Assembly (NCBI GenBank): GCA_963970005.1
Contig: CAXAMN010001148.1
Span: 391,626 to 455,625 of the forward strand
Direction: 5' to 3'
DNA length: 64,000 nt
Origin: Durusdinium trenchii
Lineage: Eukaryota > Sar > Dinophyceae > Suessiales > Symbiodiniaceae
Position 1 is the first letter of the stretch, and the number at the start of each line of letters is the position of its first letter. The notes below the pieces were generated by a model, which worked only from the letters and a program-made list of their open reading frames with translations, was not told the DNA's origin and searched no databases. Positions 22,309 through 34,140 of the stretch are shown in pieces. A program made the translations under genes and the position numbers.

Positions 22309-22732
22309 GTCATCCATTCCCCCGAGTTTCTGATGTTTGGCGCCAAGCTGCTTCAGGCTTCGCACCTGGCGGCTCGAGCAGGCCAGCATGACGAGCATGA
22401 CGACTGTCGCACCACCCGAAACAGCATGACGACCGGCGCCTTCACCAGCATTCTGGCATGCCACCTCCGTTTGCATCCTGAAAGGCCCGTGGCCCAAAGT
22501 GGGCGCTTTCTTTTGTGCCAAAGTGGGCCGGTGGACTCTGCCAGCGAAGAAAAAGAGAACGGTTTCCATGCTCCTAGCCTCGGCTCTTTAAGGTCTAAAA
22601 GATTCCAAAAGAGCCGAGGATGCCGAGCATGTGATGCTATAGAGATTCAGGTTACACCTCCGAAGCGGTTTAAAATGAACAAATCGGTTTTACAATCCAA
22701 ATGGAGGGTTTATTGAATCAAGAGTCTACAGT

Positions 22733-22840
22733 TGGGCCTATCCTATAGCAGTAACGCGGTGCATGATGATCATTAGTTTTGGACTTGTTCAAAAATTGTG
22801 ACAATCGTTTAGCAACTCGTTTATACCAACTGTGATCAGG
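22733..22840 (+). repeat. Family G element
   Basis: 'GGGCCTATCCTATAGCAGTA', 'GCATGATGATCATTAG', 'GACTTGTTCAAAAATTGTG' and 'CGTTTAGCAACT' in family order. Confidence 0.55.
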
Positions 22841-23780
22841 TTTACTGGTACAGACCCTAAGTAGTCGTCCATGTTACGACATCTTCAGCTTCCCCGGCTC
22901 CTGGAGACCTGGTAGTGCAATTGCGTGCCCTGAGCCCATGACACGACTTCGTCACGCACGACTTCGTTTCCGCGCGCGCCTTCCGTGACGTGACGTCCGG
23001 CGGGTGTGAAACGCCCTGATGTTCGTGATGTCCGGGCGATTTCCCTGCGGTGTCTCGGTGTTCACCGGGTTTTTCTCTCTCCAGGAGTCCCAGACCTCGG
23101 GACTTGCCGAACGAACGGAGGAATTCGTTCGGTGCCCGGTGCCCCTGTCACATCACATCCACGGACTTCCCGACGGACGACGAAGCAAACCACCCGTCGG
23201 CCGCTCTGTGACTGGCTTCCCGCTTCCCTCTCATGTCTTTCTCAGCCCGTTCGCGGCCTTTCAAGTGGAGACCACTTCCGTCCGGACGACGAGAAGAGAT
23301 CGGAGAGCTGGTCCCAGGGACGTCGGTGGAATGTGTCACGGACGTTCGGACGGTCACATGAAGCTATTTTAAGAACACTGCCAGACATGGACTTGCTGAA
23401 TGGCTTACAGAAGCTGGAAATAACATATGCCCCAGAAGGGGATCATATACATAGACTAGACCCATAGGGACCTAGAGAAAATCACGCGAAAATCAAAAGT
23501 CACCTTAAGCAGTACCTTAAGCCTCCAGGCAGACAATGGCAAAAGCACGCAAAAGCCATTCAGCAACTCTAACTCCGACCCTATCTTAAACTGCTCGACA
23601 CCGGTTAGCAAGCTGTCGCCTCGCCATGCTGGATGCTGGTGCTGTGCATGCGGAGCTGTCCTGGCGTGCTGTCCCGTGGCGTGCCGGAACAGCGGAGGAC
23701 AGCGAAGGAAGCGGCACCTGCAGTCGGGTCAGCAGAATGGGATAGTATACGTGCTTGCCCCAAATAGTGAGGTTACTATG

Positions 23781-23851
23781 CACCTGGACACACAAGGGGT
23801 GGTTAATGGACACCCCGAATCACCTCGAAGGAGCGGGGTGTCCTGGTACAT
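23781..23851. repeat. Family C element
   Basis: CACCTGGACACACAAGGGGT ... GGAGCGGGGTGTCCTGGTA, with central 'TGGACACCCCGAATCACC' as in the copies at 36025 and 54192. Confidence 0.55.
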
Positions 23852-24264
23852 AGTATAGTGATATAGTGTAACTACTTAACAACCTAAGAAGAGCCTCCAA
23901 GTACAAGTCGAAAGACTGTCCAGTCTGGTCCTGAACACGATCGATCGACGATGATCGAGCCCACTATCGAGCCCGAATCGCTAGACTGGACCAACTCAAG
24001 GTATCCCCCCTACTTAAGGGCTACCGAATTCGTGAATAGTGCCATGTGTTCCAAAAACATCCAAAAACATGATATGACCTGAGGTTCATTATAAGCTGAG
24101 GTCCAACTAATCACCTGATATGGATGATACACACAGGCAACACTCCACCGAGGCAAACCACCCGAGCCACTCCGAGGCCCGCTCCAGACGCCAGCTGGCA
24201 GCGCCCACGCAAGACCGCCCTGGAGCACACGGTCTGAGAACATCTGAGACTATGGCATGAAAGC

Positions 24265-24543
24265 ATGGCTGAGACTATGGCTAAGCATGGCTGGCCATCC
24301 GAACATATCGTTGAGAGATTCTTTTCACATGACATGTCATGTCTTTTCATGTTCATCCGAACGAGCAATGGCAATAATCCCGGCGCCTCAAAACCGAACG
24401 AGTCACGCACTCAAAAGACTGTGAAAGAGCCATTCCTTTTATTCCGAACGGTTCCGAGTAAGCCCCGCCTTGCCGTGGCCAGAATCATCATCAAATGGGC
24501 AAATGGGCCACAAAAAAAAGGTGTCACAACATCTTACAGCTGA
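24265..24543 (+). CDS. Open frame, unknown function
   Basis: A 92-codon frame begins at an ATG (MAETMAKHGWPSEHIVERFF) and continues with a mixed composition (KEPFLLFRTVPSKPRLAVAR, then IIIKWANG). The upstream sequence repeats 'GCATGGCTGAGACTATGGC'. The opposite strand is Cys-rich and less plausible. No domain is recognised, and no splice or start context decides it. Confidence 0.25.
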   Translation: MAETMAKHGWPSEHIVERFFSHDMSCLFMFIRTSNGNNPGASKPNESRTQKTVKEPFLLFRTVPSKPRLAVARIIIKWANGPQKKGVTTSYS

Positions 24544-25068
24544 GCCGAAACCAAGCCAATGAACACCAAGCCAAGCTTGAGCAAGCTTGAGGAAGCTCAA
24601 AGTGGAAGTGCCGCTGTTTAGGACCCTTGGACAGTCTGTCTTTATATAGTTAACTATTAAGAAGTCTGTTTTTAGTTGAGGCGCAAATCGTCCACTTCTT
24701 TCGTGGGCAAATCATTGGGAATAAAACAAGTCCTTTCTGCATGTTCTGATCGAAACAACACGGAAGGTTGGACTTTGAAAGTTTTCGAGAAACTTGACGC
24801 CATGCACACTCTCTCTTCCTCTCTATCATCATATACGTCAATCGCATGTCATCCAGGCCCCACTTTTTGCATCCGCCCTCCGAAAACGTGTTGCCATCCT
24901 TGCCGCTCCTCTTGCCGCTCCTCTTCTGAACTGCTCCTCTTCTTCCAATTCTCTCTCCCAGCACCCTCCTGGCCAGGCTGTTAGTTGAGGGTTGTTGGAC
25001 CCTGTCTCAGGTCGAACCATTGGTGACACTCCGGTCATTCTTCCGTTCACGTCACCGCGCCGGAGCGG

Positions 25069-25286
25069 TCCGCCAGCGGTTCCGCCATAAATCAATTCCC
25101 AAACCCAGCAGGCGAACCAGCTGCGAAACCCAGTGAACGGCTGGCATCAGGCTGGGATGTCCACTGGAAAGCAGTCATTGCTTGGAAAAAGCATGATATT
25201 TCTGCCTGTTGGCCGGTTTTGACACATAAAGAGTCAAAAATACATGTTACATGGTTGGAAAATCCAGGAATGTTTGGAGTTTGTTG
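25069..25286 (+). CDS. Possible exon or gene remnant, unknown function
   Basis: The plus frame reads PAGEPAAKPSERLASGWDVH, then WKAVIAWKKHDISACWPVLT, then HKESKIHVTWLENPGMFGVC and stop. It is rich in Trp and Lys, unlike random sequence. A second plus frame just downstream (25291-25494, ESESSSSGQPIKSVAGTPEI...) is offset, as expected for another exon or a decayed gene. I do not recognise it. Confidence 0.22.
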
Positions 25287-25650
25287 AATCGTGGAGTCTG
25301 AATCTTCATCGAGTGGGCAACCCATCAAATCAGTGGCCGGCACCCCCGAGATCCCACAGAATCGGGCTGATGCCACAGGGTGCCTCAAGGTTCCTCAACG
25401 GCCTGGTTGCTGCCTCAACGGCTCTGAGCAGGAAGCGCGTTTCCCTGTGTCTTACATGGTCGTTTGGCGAATTGGAAGACTTAAGGAAGCTTGATGAATG
25501 CTTAACCATTTGGTGCTCAACCATTTTAAGACCAAACGTTTACTTTCACTGGTGCCTCATGGTCGTTTGATTGATGTTGGGGGGCAGCACCGGACCTTGG
25601 TCTCCAAATGTCCTTCTGCAAGTCCCAACAAACCAGTCCAGTTCTGTCTC

Positions 25651-25730
25651 ATGCCCTAGGGCTCCAAGTACCTGGACCCTCTGAACCCACCCCAAGCACC
25701 TTCTGAGAAGGTCCTTGGAGCCCTAGGGAT
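25651..25730. repeat. Family B element, short
   Basis: ATGCCCTAGGGCTCCAAGTA ... CCTTGGAGCCCTAGGGAT. Both ends are intact; the internal part is shorter than in other copies. Confidence 0.7.
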
Positions 25731-26358
25731 GATCGGTCAGGCCTTGAAGCGGTCCCATCGGTCCCGTACAGCACACCGAACAACACCAACGGGTCCAACT
25801 CCGACCACCAAGCTGTATGCAAGCAGCCATGTGGTGCAAGCGCGAGCCAGCGCGAGCAAGCGCAGGGTGGGAGGAGAGCTCTCCGATCACCTTCGTTCCG
25901 ATCACCCTCCAATAGCCTCGATCTTGTTTCGTCGCACATGCGTCTGGGACAGCGTCAGCTCTGCTCGCCCTTTAAGGCACCTGCGAAGGGACGTCCACCC
26001 GATCGGCCAAACGTTCCGGTCCGGTTCCGGTCGGTCGAGGTAGCGCTTCGCACCGATCCCGGACGCGCGCGCAGCGGAAGCGCGCGCCGCCGTTCGTTTG
26101 AGCGATCTTCTTCTTCGGTTTTTTCTGGTTCCTTCTTTAGCGATCCCTCATGTTTCTGGTCCCCCATTTCTCACAAAAGCGCCCGGTTCTTTCATTGGAA
26201 CACTCTTGGTCACCTCACCTCATCGTTGCTCCCTGTCCTCCGTCCTCTGGCCCACGCTCTCTCCGCCTCGCGTGTCGGATGAGTCGACGTCCGTTCCGCG
26301 GCAACGACGAGGTCGTTACGAGGTCGAAGCCGGTTTGGGGCGAAAACATCCGTCGACA

Positions 26359-26410
26359 GCCTCCAACCTAAGAGCAATGGCCTCCAACCTAATAGCAATG
26401 ACCTCCAGCA
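26359..26410. repeat. Family I, 22-bp unit repeat
   Basis: Unit 'GGCCTCCAACCTAATAGCAAT' in two to three tandem copies, here in the complementary orientation to the copies at 28835 and 30970. Confidence 0.75.
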
Positions 26411-26640
26411 TAATTAGAACAAAACGGACGACTTTCATTCCCTACTCTTGCTTGGCACATTGCACTCTTTTATCTCAAGGGAGCTCCTTTTCGAGTTCAA
26501 GCGATGCCTGCGCGCATCATGAGATTACGCAGTTGCCCTTTTCGCTTCGCAAAGAGCCTAGACCACAAGTGCTGATTCCCGGGCCGGGCCGATAATACCA
26601 CATGCAGCCCCCCTACGACCTAGCTGCGTCTTAGCTTGGC

Positions 26641-26737
26641 AACCCAGTGGATGATGATGGTTATAAAGGCCATTCCTGGGGCCTTCCTCTAACATGATAA
26701 CTCTTTGCCGACTGTGACAGGTAATTAGGACAGGCCC
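26641..26737 (+). repeat. Family G element
   Basis: 'AACCCAGTGGATGATGATGG', 'TTATAAAGGCC' and 'CTTTGCCGACTGTGACAGG' in family order. Confidence 0.55.
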
Positions 26738-27002
26738 AAGCCATATAGCTAGCTCGAAAGCCCCGGCAATGTCCAAGGTTCTCCCAGGTCATGTCACACT
26801 TCTGGCCGGTGTGTGGCTATAAACTACACTGCTTCTAGCAAGACGATTCGCCTTTCTTCGCAGGATGCAACGACGAGTCACGAACTCTACCTGGAGGCTT
26901 TCGAACCCCTATGCCTATGCAATCCTATGCACATGGAACACATATATATATATATATGGAACACATACACACACTGTGTACACACAAAACAGTGCTCCAA
27001 TG

Positions 27003-27106
27003 TATTCCCTGGGAGTCAAAGACTATTAATTGTCTTTAGGTGACCCGAAAAGGAATATGCTTTACTTCAGTCGGTCAAAGTATAGTCTTTGGACTTCTAG
27101 GGTATT
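27003..27106 (+). repeat. Family F hairpin element
   Basis: Family F carries 'CCTGGGAGTCAAAGACTAT', then the near complement 'AATTGTCTTTAGG', then 'TGACCCGAAAAGGAATATGC', and a second hairpin arm 'TCAAAGTATAGTCTTTGGAC'. Copies also lie at 39224 and 44789. Confidence 0.65.
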
Positions 27107-27693
27107 TACTCCATGTATGCCCCACCGTGGTTTGTGGCCTCGTCTTGGCTGCCTTTTTCGCACAACCGTGATTGAAATCCACGTGCGGCACAGCTCACCT
27201 CACTGCCTTCCTGAAAGTTTATTACACAACACGAAGTCAGGCTACTGAAGCAAATCCCTTTCACAGAAGGCAGTGGCTTGTCGCGGGCGCTCGCGGGTTT
27301 TTGGGGATGCTCAGGTTTGAAAGCATTGGGGGCGTGGCCCAGGCTGTCCATTTCTCGTTGGGAATTGTTACATGGCTGTGGGTCAAATCCTGTAACATCC
27401 AACCCCCCCAAACCCTTGTAGATTGACCTCCCTACCCTGGTACAGTAGTCCCTTCTGTTCATGTGCCCTTTGAGACAAGAAAACAGTTCCGATGACATGC
27501 CCCCACCGTCACATGTGAGAACGAACAACGAGAACGAACGAGAACGAGGTGGAACATCCGGACCAAACCAGGTGAAGTTTGCACTTTCGGCAGAGACCCG
27601 CCAAAGGTGAACCAATCCGTCCTCGTCCCCGGTGGAATTGCGTCCTCGTCCTTGGACGTGCTGACCACTTCTATCCACTTCTGATCAAAGGGA

Positions 27694-27772
27694 CGCTACG
27701 TTCGGGGCTCCTGGCATCGCTACGAAGAACAAGGTTCGCTACGAACGCACCTCCTGGCCTTACTACTGGGAG
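27694..27772. repeat. Family H element
   Basis: 'GACGCTACGTTCGGGGCTCC' and 'CGCTACGAACGCACCTCCTG', two tandem units. Confidence 0.55.
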
Positions 27773-28146
27773 CACGGACTATAGGGACTGAGAAACGTTC
27801 AATCGAAAAGGATCTGTTGGGTCGACGCCGACGCCGGCGCCTCTCCAACCTATCGACATGCATGACATGCATCTGATTGATCCTCTTCTCACTTCTCTCG
27901 ACCTTCCTTTGTGATCTATCGAGACCATTCCTTTTGGCACCCCCCAGTCGATCACCAGTCACGACCCGCCAGGTCACAACGGACCGGTCTCCGGTCGGTC
28001 TCACAACCAGGGTAGGAGTTGGCGAGTGGTCAACTTGATGAAACATCCTCGGTCGGTCCAATCACGAACATGCGGTTTTGAACTCGTAAGGCCGGAAAAC
28101 GACTCGGACAAAAAGGTCTCAAGCAAACTTATCACATCACAAAGAG

Positions 28147-28172
28147 AGATCTCTCTCTCTCTCTCTCTCTTT
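28147..28172. repeat. (CT)n microsatellite
   Basis: About 12 CT dinucleotides. Confidence 0.9.
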
Positions 28173-28435
28173 CTCCATCGTTTTCTTCATGAGATTGTTA
28201 CAAAGAGATGTGTTCTCTTGTTTTGTTGGCGAAATTGGACGGCTCAGACATGTCCAGTGCCAGACCTTTCTCTGCCAGGATGCTTCGAAACCAAGGTCTA
28301 GGCCTGCCCGCACCACGCAACGAATTTCCCGGAAACGAAACCTTCAAAGCTGCAACAAGGTCCCCCGCCTCACTGTAACAAAGCAGTTGCTGGCCAGGCA
28401 AAGTAGGAAAAACACTCCCACCTGAGACTAGCGAA

Positions 28436-29131
28436 ATGGTGAGGCAAAACACTTGGACGAGAAATACCATGCATCTTCCTGCAAATCTTCTGCTTGACTT
28501 GGCTGGTTTCATAGATGGAAGGGAAAAACCAACAGCCAAGGAGCCAGGTTTAGAGACTACATCTTTCGGCCTATCACGGCCGAAATCGGCCGAAATCGGC
28601 CGAAGTCGTCTGTTCTTCTTTTTCAGTTCGCGGACGAGCCACTGCCATTCCAACACCCATGCTTGCCACTGCAACCGTCCTCATGGCGTGGCGCCGAGGA
28701 GTACAACATGGGGCGAAGATGATACAACTGTCAACTACCCGGAGTCATCTGGAGTCTCAGTTTGCACTAAAACAAAGCACCTGAACCATCTATTTACTAC
28801 CTATGAACTACCTTCGTCTTTGGGTCATGTCATGTTGGAGGCCATTGCTTCTAGGTTGGAGGCCATTATATTTGTCCAATGTGTGTCTTTCTCCTTCAGG
28901 TCCAGCACCTGGGTAACGTCATGTTCCATGTTCCGTTTTCCACTTCAGACTCATCCCTCCACAAACTCCAAGGTCGATGCTTTGCCGTCGGCTGACTCAT
29001 CCTCGGCGGAAGTTGATTGCTGGAAGTTGACCAGAGTCGAGTGGGTTCTCTCTGGGCAATCGATCATATCTAATTCCATCTGGTTCGTGCCCATAGTTCC
29101 TTATGTCAGAGTGCACATAGAACAATCATAA
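28436..29131 (+). CDS. Long ATG open frame, doubtful
   Basis: An uninterrupted 231-codon frame from an ATG, among the longest in the window. The first 60 residues (MVRQNTWTRNTMHLPANLLL, then DLAGFIDGREKPTAKEPGLE) are protein-like. Later parts cross a family I repeat (28835-28870) and lose that character. The opposite strand also has a 158-codon frame. It may contain one true exon at its start; the whole frame is probably not one protein. Confidence 0.22.
   Translation: MVRQNTWTRNTMHLPANLLLDLAGFIDGREKPTAKEPGLETTSFGLSRPKSAEIGRSRLFFFFSSRTSHCHSNTHACHCNRPHGVAPRSTTWGEDDTTVNYPESSGVSVCTKTKHLNHLFTTYELPSSLGHVMLEAIASRLEAIIFVQCVSFSFRSSTWVTSCSMFRFPLQTHPSTNSKVDALPSADSSSAEVDCWKLTRVEWVLSGQSIISNSIWFVPIVPYVRVHIEQS
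28835..28870. repeat. Family I, 22-bp unit repeat
   Basis: 'GTTGGAGGCCATTGCTTCTA' followed by a second unit. Confidence 0.65.
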
Positions 29132-29182
29132 TAATCATTGATCATATAATCGTTCGACTGCTCATGTGTCTTCTAATCGATG

Positions 29183-29476
29183 CTATTCGACATCTGCAGA
29201 AACCCTTAGACTTAGACCTCCTTTTTTTTGTTTTTTTTGCTGGTCCTTTTCGGAAGAAATACCCCTATTCAGGCTGATCTTTCCGTCAGGTCTTGCGCGT
29301 TTTGCTGTGCCCACCACTTCACCAACTGCTTCAAGGGTCCATGCCGAAAAGATCCAATCGAATTGATCGCGGCTGGCCATTTGGATTCGCCTCGGTATGA
29401 GCAAGCGGCGTGATCCGATTGGGAAGCCGAGAATGAACAGCATATGTTCGAAGAAACGACTGTATAGTGCGATCAT
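29183..29476 (-). CDS. Possible exon, unknown function
   Basis: The minus frame contains SRRLLIPRRIQMASRDQFDW, then IFSAWTLEAVGEVVGTAKRA, then RPDGKISLNRG. Composition is like a folded protein in the middle, with a Lys/Gln-rich end. No domain or decisive splice sites. Confidence 0.25.
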   Translation of the reverse strand: MIALYSRFFEHMLFILGFPIGSRRLLIPRRIQMASRDQFDWIFSAWTLEAVGEVVGTAKRARPDGKISLNRGISSEKDQQKKQKKGGLSLRVSADVE

Positions 29477-30204
29477 GAACGATCAGCATGCATAGCCCGA
29501 AGGCGGTACCGTTCGTGTTTTCATGCTTTTCTTCATGGGAATGGTCCATTGAAACCAATCCACGCGCGCCGAACACGCCCGGCCACCCCGGTGCTGCCGA
29601 GGTGCCATTCGGGCGTGGGAACGTCGAAGGGACAGAGCCGTGGATCCGCTGGGACGTCTGGGAGGTCTTCGGTCTGCTCTCCGGCCAAGGGGCCCAAAAG
29701 CAACAAGCGACCACTGGGTACCCTGAGAAGCTGGAAGGTGGAGAGCGGGGTGAGCTGTTTGTGCCATGGGTAGGAAAGAGTAAAAGGTTGTAGATCGTAT
29801 ACCAGGTAGCTCTTCTCAAGCAAGTGGAAGAATCACATCCATAGTGTCATTATGTGGTCTATGTGTCTTATGCGATGGGATGGAGAAGAACTTGCAAAGA
29901 GTTGAAATCCCTGTGTTCTGCAACTTTAGGAGAACACAGGTCACGTTTAGATAAAAAATGAAAAACACAAATATTACTATATTAGTATGATGGTCAATAC
30001 AGCGATATGCTGAAAGGAACACAAAGTCCGACATGGCTCTGCAGCTTAGGCTGAGAAGCGAAACAGTATAGCGCTGCTTGAAGATCTGCCGCATATCTGA
30101 CACCTTTCGGCGACCAGGTTGGAAACCCTTCGTCTGAATGGACGAGGATTGGTGAAGATCACTGACACATCCCACACAAGATCTAGTATACTATGCACTC
30201 ACAG
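29477..30204. other. No gene recognised
   Basis: A plus frame at 29549-29793 has mixed composition (WIRWDVWEVFGLLSGQGAQK) but no splice context. Nothing else is seen. Confidence 0.3.
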
Positions 30205-30430
30205 CTTTGGGGGAACCAGACCCTTTGACCCTGGCAGAATCTGAGGCTAACATCTTGGCTAAAACAAGGAAACGGCTAAAAGATAAGCTTGCAACTCTCT
30301 CTCTCTCTCTGCAAACAAGACGCATTCTTCACTTGCTGCAAAAGCAGGCTAAGAGGTGTGGGTTCCAACCTGATTGCAACTGGCAAGCAGCGATTCGGCG
30401 TGCAAATTCAGTTTTGGATGGTCCACCTTG
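30205..30430 (+). CDS. Probable exon, helical basic protein of unknown function
   Basis: After an acceptor (CTCACAG, ending at 30204) the plus frame reads LGEPDPLTLAESEANILAKT, then RKRLKDKLATLSLSLQTRRI, then LHLLQKQAKRCGFQPDCNWQ, then AAIRRANSVLDGPPWPG. The heptad-like Leu spacing and Lys/Arg runs suggest amphipathic helices. Beyond about 30430 the frame becomes Pro/Arg/Gly-rich and probably leaves the exon; the 3' boundary is not fixed. No family is recognised. Confidence 0.37.
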
Positions 30431-30969
30431 GCCCGGTTCGAGGAGCCCTTCCGGACGCCGTCGCGGAAGCGCGTGCAGTGCCCTGAAGACCCACGGTGCC
30501 GCTGCCCCGGCGGGTCCACGTCTGTCTTCCCGCGTCTTCCGGCGTCTTCCGCGGCGGCGAAGGGGTGGGGCGGTCGGCGGTCCAAGCGGCAAGTAATCGC
30601 TGAAGTGTCCATCTTGCAGCCCTACTCCTCGGGCGAAGGGTTGGTTTCCACGTGCAGCACGTAGGGGGAGGGAGGTACGGCAGAAGGCAGGATGTGCAGG
30701 CATGATATGCAACACCTGAAGATGAACATGGAAGACTAGCTTCCTCCACAAACCGGTGATTTTCAGGTTCCATGTTAAACTGTTGATCTTCCAGGGTGTA
30801 AATATCTAGACGTCTTGGAGCAAAGAAGCTTTGATCTCATTTGGGCACAAAACTTCTTGTCTCGGGCAGTTTCTGATTGGAATCTCCACGTGCTCACTTC
30901 TTTTCCAAGTGCTGACTCCTTTCCAGGCAATGCAGCCTCACTTCCATTGCTAGTGAAGGTTGGAGGACA

Positions 30970-31028
30970 TGGCTATTAGGTTGGTTGGGGGCCATCGCTA
31001 GTAGGTTGGAGGCCATCGCAATTGGGTT
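30970..31028. repeat. Family I, 22-bp unit repeat (three units)
   Basis: 'GGCTATTAGGTTGG', 'GGCCATCGCTAGTAGGTTGG' and 'AGGCCATCGCAATTGGGTT'. Confidence 0.75.
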
Positions 31029-31703
31029 AAAAGGAAGGTATTCAACTAGCAAAGAACACCCGATGCGAGTCAAGTTGCCAGATTTCAGGTAGCGGGCTGA
31101 TGCCTGACCAGCAAGGCGGTGGTTGATTTCAGAAAGCCTCCTGGTTGCTTCGCGGCTCTTCATCCCTGAAAAACCTCCTCATGACATTGTGCCTTGTGCG
31201 CCGAATTCGGGGAGTCTACTCTTGAAGCACCAACCATGTAACCAACACCGCGCCGAAGCGGGCAACTCTGGCTACAGCCCAGCAGCACCACACCTGGCTA
31301 CACTCCACCAAGCGCGACATCGTAATGGCGTTGTTCTCCCAGTCCTGGGACCGTTCCAGCATGTGCAGCCTCGGGCGCCAGCCGTGAAGCGGTCGGAGGG
31401 AGACCCCGGAAAGGCGGGCAGCGAGCGCTCCATGAAGGCCAGGTGACAAGTCTTGCTGTTGGCCATCCTTGTTCACGGCTTTCACCTCCAGCCCTGGAGG
31501 TGAAGGGAGAACAGCGCAAGAGCGAGAACGCAGTTCGCCCGAACGCATGTCCATTTCCATGGCGATGTGGCTGCAAAGTACATCAAGAGCTACCAGCAGG
31601 TGTTTCTCGTGGCCAAGGCAGTGAGTTTCGAAAAAGATCTTCTTTCCCCAAAGGACTCCTCTTTGTAGTGGGGCGCCTAGTCCGTTTGTAAGAATGTTAC
31701 TTA

Positions 31704-31806
31704 CCCAAGCACTCCATGTATGCTATATATATATATATGCTTACATTGACCCCCAATAAAACCACCCCAACTGATCGGCATGTATGGCATACATGGAGCG
31801 TCTGGG
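31704..31806. repeat. Family E MITE-like element
   Basis: Family E has inverted ends 'CACTCCATGTATG' and 'CATACATGGAGCG' around 'CCACCCCAACTGATCGGCAT' and an (AT)n core. Confidence 0.7.
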
Positions 31807-31865
31807 AAAAAACATCGTCACTGACCCCAAACGTGGGAATTTTACTATATTACTGCAATACATAT

Positions 31866-31976
31866 GCCTGGAGCCTCGTCAAGTACCTCGGAAAGTGGGT
31901 GCAGATCTACCCGTTTCTATGGGGCCATGGCCATGTCCCATTTTCTAGAGTCGTCCTTAAAGTCGGGTCCAGGTGT
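31866..31976. repeat. Family A element, complete
   Basis: GCCTGGAGCCTCGTCAAGTA at the left and AAAGTCGGGTCCAGGTGTA at the right; the centre has GGCCATGTCCCATTTTCTAG. Confidence 0.75.
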
Positions 31977-32286
31977 ACAAACTATCTAAACGCAGCGCCA
32001 GGCCGCCAGGCTTCCAACAGCGATCCCTGTGGTCTCCCCCGTCCCCCCCGGTTCCGTTCGGCGCCGTTCAGCCTCGCAAGGACACGGACAGGAAGCCATA
32101 CCGGGCCGGGCTCGTGATGGTGAGGTCCACGTGGTGCACGCGGAAGGTGGCTGCATCCAAGAGCGGATAACGGCCTGACGCGTTAGGCGGCGGCCGTCAG
32201 CGCCGCATTTACGGCCTGACCGTTTCAAAAACATTGGGGTGGTTGACAATATGACGTGGAGTGTGTGGACTAGTGTGGGTCAGCGA

Positions 32287-32325
32287 ATCGCTAGTAGGTT
32301 GGAGGCTATCGCTAGTAGGTTGGGA
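32287..32325. repeat. Family I, two units
   Basis: 'TCGCTAGTAGGTTGGAGGC' and 'TATCGCTAGTAGGTTGGG'. Confidence 0.7.
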
Positions 32326-33365
32326 CCTTATCTCGCAAGGGCTTGGAGACTCCCGTGGTCGCTCTGAACGCCTCCCCTGTTTCATGGCTCCCTCCTGAGC
32401 AATCAGCTAGTGATAGTGATTGCACTCTAGACATGGAGCGTCCCGCACTCCTGGCTCTTCCGTCCGCGCACCCCACTTGTAGCGCTTTTGCGTCCCCCCC
32501 CAAAAAGAACACACTGCTGCTCCACCCCTGCTCCACCCCATCACATGCGCCACACCATCGCCTGTAAATGGATCTGGCTGGACACCACCACACACATCCA
32601 GCCATTGACGGATCAAGTCTTCCACCTGCCCACATCACCCGTAGCCACCGTTGAGCGATCTCGAGCTTCGCGACGAGCGGTTCGAGCGGTTCGAGCGGTG
32701 GGTCACCCAAGTGAAAACGTTGGGATGGGTGAGCAACGCAAGAGAGTCCATGGAGAAAGTACTCCAGGTTTCCCCAAGTTCTTTGATGTGGATTCAGCTG
32801 GTGGGATTTGTTGAGTGTGGATGTGTTTTTGTGTACAAGCATCAGATTCTCAGCAAGTGCTGCAGCTCAAGCTGTCCATCTCCAGTGTTTTCGTTCGCTG
32901 TGTTTCACCCAGTCTCTTCCAGCGGTGTTTCCTTGGACAAGTTGTCTTACTGCGTGCACCGCCTCAATCAAGATGCAGTGGTTTCGTGGTTTCAGTTGGT
33001 TGGTGGCACAATCTCCCATGTCGGTGGTCTATATCGACTCCCATGTCAAAGACATCGTTGGGGACATGCGAAAATCGAAGCTCTGAAAACATTTCTTTGC
33101 AGCCCTGTCCTCTTCTTCCCCACCAGCAGGTAGCTCACTGGCTTCTGCTGAGATTCGGTCCTGGGTTCGGTGAAGAGCGCTCACTTCACTCGAAGCAGTG
33201 GCGAGGAACAGGGCGATAACATCGGCTTATGACTCATGACTCGATTTATGGCTCTGGGTCAGAACCAGAGGACCCGGGATTTTCCGAACATGGACAGAAT
33301 CGACCAGGATTTTGGGGCTGGTGTTGACTCAAAACCATATGGTATTTACATGCATTTACATTTAA

Positions 33366-33469
33366 CCCAGACGCTCCATGTATGCCATATATGCCAATCA
33401 GTTGGGGTGGTTTTGGTGGTCAATGTAGGCATATATATGTATATATGTGAATCCCACACATGGAGTGTA
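33366..33469. repeat. Family E element, inverted relative to 31704
   Basis: 'CGCTCCATGTATGCCATATA', 'CCAATCAGTTGGGGTGG' and right end 'CACACATGGAGTG'. Confidence 0.7.
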
Positions 33470-34020
33470 ATGTAGAATTCACATGAGTAAACCAGGCGTC
33501 AACAATAAACTGGTTTTTGGCCTGCCAGGATGTTGCAATACTACTTTTAATCCAGATCCCAAAATGGATTTAAACAAATTGCCAGTCAACTATAAACCTG
33601 AGACAATAAAAATCAGTTGTTTCTCTCAGATCCCAATGTGCCTTTTTTTGCTTTTAATTTATCCTTTCTTCTTCTTCTTTATTTTTCTTCTTTTGTGGGA
33701 TCTTAACCTACAATAATAAACCCCCTGCAGTTGGAATTCAATTGGGGAAATTGAGTTTGAATTACTTTTAGTCTACATTCCACATCCCCTCTGCCAAATG
33801 GCCTGGAGGTGTTCTATTGAAATTGAGATGTTTGACCTCCAAAAAAGCCAGATTTGTTTTTTTTTTCATAGGGGTGGAGGGGGGGTTTTACGAATGTGAA
33901 TTGAACATGATGGGTAAAATGGGTTCTCACCTACAAGTAGAGAGCAGGTCGAACTACATCGCCACGAGACCGACTCACTTGATGTGGACACTTGGTTCAC
34001 CTTGCCCTGGTGGTGTTTTC

Positions 34021-34140
34021 TCCCTAGGGATCCAGTCGTACCGAACCTCAGGTACGGTGATGGGTTCGGCACTGTTCTGTAGGTGCCTGGGGAGGGTCCA
34101 GTCGTACCGAACCTGAGGTTCGGTACGAAAGCGGATCCCG
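34021..34140. repeat. Family B element
   Basis: TCCCTAGGGATCCAGTCGTA at the left; 'GGTCCAGTCGTACCGAACCT' and GCGGATCCCG at the right. Confidence 0.65.

Larger units (their letters stand above)
18789..24264. other. No gene recognised; repeat-dense
   Basis: Families A-D and G are scattered here. The minus frame at 21094-21492 has one protein-like piece (GHEGPPKLFVTLSRLLYFSA) but no splice sites or domain. Frames at 23006-23467 are low in hydrophobic residues. Confidence 0.35.
25731..28435. other. No gene recognised; many repeats
   Basis: Contains families F, G, H and I, an (AT)n run at 26940-26958 and a (CT)n run at 28147-28172. The minus frame at 27106-27678 is open for 190 codons but starts in no recognisable context and shows no domain. 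Confidence 0.35.
31029..34020. other. No firm gene; repeats
   Basis: Contains families A, E and I. Some plus frames near 32651-33133 (FERWVTQVKTLGWVSNARES; YIDSHVKDIVGDMRKSKL in another frame) look coding over short spans. The frames conflict and no splice pair resolves them. Confidence 0.35.
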